Shown here one piece after another: positions 62,493 to 64,000 of a stretch of DNA of 64,000 nucleotides. Each line of letters opens with the position of its first letter. Positions within the stretch are counted from its first letter, which is position 1. Source of the stretch: Myxococcus hansupus (GTDB lineage Bacteria > Myxococcota > Myxococcia > Myxococcales > Myxococcaceae). The stretch lies in NCBI RefSeq assembly GCF_000280925.3, contig NZ_CP012109.1, positions 9,026,001 through 9,090,000 of the forward strand. The letters run 5' to 3'. The notes below the pieces were generated by a model. That model had not been told where the DNA came from. It was given only the letters and a program-made list of their open reading frames with translations, and searched no databases. A program made the position numbers and the translations under genes.

Positions 62493-64000
62493 ATGATTCC
62501 CACCCCCCGCCTGTCTCATCACCTCGGCCGGCCGCCCGTGCTGCTCGTCGCGCTCCTCTGCGCGGTGTCCACGGGCGCCCGCGCGGAAGTCCCCATCCAG
62601 CGCTCCTTCCTGCGCATGCCGTCCTCCAACGGCCATGGCGCGGTGATGCTGGACGTGGAGCAGCGCAAGGTGACGCACTTCCGCGAGCACCTCTTCGCCA
62701 CCGAGGAGCCCGTGATTGACGCGGCGGGCAATGACGTCTTCTCGCATGGCCATCCCCAGGTGATTCATTCGCGGGACCTGCTCTACGACGCCTTCTTTGG
62801 CCTGCGCTCCGGCGGCACGCAGCGCTGGCTCAGCACGCTGGAGGCGGACCGGGACGCCAGCAACTACGCGGCCTGGACGACGGAGAAGACGGGCGGCACG
62901 AGCGTGGCGTCGCTGGTGCAGCGGGTGGGCACGCTGGAGGCGACGACGTACGTGTTCGCGCCCCAGGGGTTGCCGCACGCGTCCTTCGTGATGGCGCTGC
63001 GCGTGCGCAACACCGGCGCGGCGGCGGTGACGGGCGTGAGCGCCTTCTCGCTCCACAACTTCCACCTGGGCTTTGGCCGTCCGGGCGTGATGGCGGACCT
63101 GGAGGAGAATGGCGAGACGGTGGAGCTCAGCGGCAACGACTTCGTGGAGAAGGGCTTCGCGGGCGTGGTCGTGGCCCATCCGCTGGGCGCGGTGGCGCGC
63201 AAGTCGGCGTGGCTGTCCAGCACCACGGGTTCGCAGAACGCGTACACGGTGGTGAACGGGGGCGGCGGACAGGACCTGCAGGAGTTCACCGCGCAGCCCT
63301 CGCCCGGCACGGGTTGGGCGACGGCGTACCAGTTCAACCTGGGCGACATCCCGGCGGGCGCGGAGCGGTGGGTGGGCGTGGCCTTCGCGCACCACGGCAA
63401 TCCCGAGGCGGCGACCACCGCGCGGCAGTGGCTGACGGAGTACGCGGGCGCGTCCGGCGCGAAGGCCCTGGTGGACGCGGAGGTCGCGCGGTGGGCCGCG
63501 TTCCAGACGGACACGGTGAAGGTGCCCGCGGGCATGTCGGCGGACGAGGAGTCGCTGCTGCGGCACTCGGCGGTGGTGTTGCACATGGCGCAGGTGCGTT
63601 CGCGTGACGCGTTCCTGCGCGAGTCGCTGTCCCGGGATGGGGAGCCGCGCCGCACGCGCTTCCGGGCGCCGGACGGCTCACCCGCGACGTTGCCGGGGAT
63701 GGTGCGGCACGCGGGGTATGGCGCGGTGCTGGCGAGCCTGCCGCCCGGGCAGTGGACGTATGCCTGGATTCGCGACGGCGCCTACGCGGTGGCGGGCATG
63801 GCCACGCTGGGCATGCGGAGCGAGGCCCGCGACGCGCTGGCCTACTACCTCAACGCGGACAGCGGCCGGTTCCAGAACTGGCGTGAACTGGAGCCGTACT
63901 CGATGCCGCCGTACATCATCACGCTCACGCGCTACCACGGCTTCGGCGTGGAGGAGACGGACTTCAACGAGGCGGGGCCGAACATCGAGTTCGACGGCTT
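62493..64000 (+). CDS. Glycoside hydrolase family 15-like protein (runs off the window)
   Basis: The frame opens at the ATG at 62493, has a signal peptide (about residues 1-32, including RPPVLLVALLCAVSTGARA) and continues beyond 64000. About 500 residues are visible. An N-terminal beta domain (ASNYAAWTTEKTGGTSVASLV, RVRNTGAAAVTGVSAFSLHN) precedes a helical region with GQWTYAWIRDGAYAVAGMATLGM, the WxRDG signature of GH15 glucoamylase/glucodextranase enzymes. The general acid and base (Glu) lie beyond the window. It probably hydrolyses an alpha-glucan or related polymer outside the cytoplasm. Confidence 0.75.
   Translation, partial: MIPTPRLSHHLGRPPVLLVALLCAVSTGARAEVPIQRSFLRMPSSNGHGAVMLDVEQRKVTHFREHLFATEEPVIDAAGNDVFSHGHPQVIHSRDLLYDAFFGLRSGGTQRWLSTLEADRDASNYAAWTTEKTGGTSVASLVQRVGTLEATTYVFAPQGLPHASFVMALRVRNTGAAAVTGVSAFSLHNFHLGFGRPGVMADLEENGETVELSGNDFVEKGFAGVVVAHPLGAVARKSAWLSSTTGSQNAYTVVNGGGGQDLQEFTAQPSPGTGWATAYQFNLGDIPAGAERWVGVAFAHHGNPEAATTARQWLTEYAGASGAKALVDAEVARWAAFQTDTVKVPAGMSADEESLLRHSAVVLHMAQVRSRDAFLRESLSRDGEPRRTRFRAPDGSPATLPGMVRHAGYGAVLASLPPGQWTYAWIRDGAYAVAGMATLGMRSEARDALAYYLNADSGRFQNWRELEPYSMPPYIITLTRYHGFGVEETDFNEAGPNIEFDG

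Overview
The window is GC-rich chromosomal DNA (roughly 70 percent by eye) with third-position GC bias, dense gene packing, many small lipoproteins, PEGA-domain proteins, NtrC-type regulators and duplicated ABC permeases. This combination points to a myxobacterium, most likely Myxococcaceae (Myxococcus, Corallococcus or Pyxidicoccus type). That placement is inferred from gene content; no rRNA or tRNA is present to confirm it. I saw no insertion sequence, prophage, CRISPR array, tRNA or origin.

Layout. 1-4110: a truncated M64-type peptidase gene, a PEGA-domain secreted protein and a long lipoprotein with Ig-like domains and a lower-GC beta-repeat region, all on the minus strand. 4111-6205: a short-chain dehydrogenase and a diacylglycerol-kinase-like lipid kinase. 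6226-11950: a Nudix-type (NrtR-like) regulator gene, then a four-gene operon encoding a PP2C phosphatase, a divergent protein kinase with a zinc ribbon, a nicotinamidase-motif hydrolase and a vWA protein, closed by a strong bidirectional hairpin. The same GTGTC-N5-GACAC-type inverted repeat sits inside both promoters. This is the most interesting part of the window. 11950-13894: a TetR regulator divergent from a DUF418-type membrane protein. 13945-19787: two convergent GT4 glycosyltransferases, a tightly overlapping four-gene operon ending in a MurG-like glycosyltransferase, and a small conserved protein. 20006-24861: an orphan histidine kinase, a lipoprotein, a PEGA protein, a membrane-anchored GspE-like ATPase and a Cys-rich secreted peptide. 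24953-31759: an XRE regulator divergent from a GDSL-lipoprotein plus serine-hydrolase pair, then a TonB-like protein, a zinc/YIP1 membrane protein and a lipoprotein. 31906-39019: pncB, D-lactate dehydrogenase, a triple universal-stress protein, an ApaH-like phosphatase, alanine racemase and an LpxL-like acyltransferase. 39101-47471: M1 aminopeptidase, enoyl-CoA hydratase, PRPP synthetase, a four-gene operon (phosphoribosyltransferase, hydrolase, archease-like protein, hydrolase-OsmC fusion) and oligoribonuclease. 47468-51050: a response regulator with a KaiC-like ATPase, then a malonyl-CoA-synthetase-like ligase. 51203-61725: one long operon with an HlyD-type adaptor, two ADOP/MacB permeases, two ABC ATPases, an NtrC-family regulator and its kinase, preceded by a good sigma-54 promoter. 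61741-64000: a membrane protein and the start of a GH15-like hydrolase.

How the parts may work together. The Nudix regulator family senses ADP-ribose or NAD-related compounds. Its operator-like repeats in front of a kinase, phosphatase, vWA and nicotinamidase-like operon suggest NAD-responsive control of a TerY-P-like phosphosignalling unit. The 51-62 kb operon looks like a self-regulated efflux or envelope-stress module in which the terminal NtrC/NtrY pair drives its own sigma-54 promoter. That operon contains a fossil of a second adaptor gene between its first permease and first ATPase.
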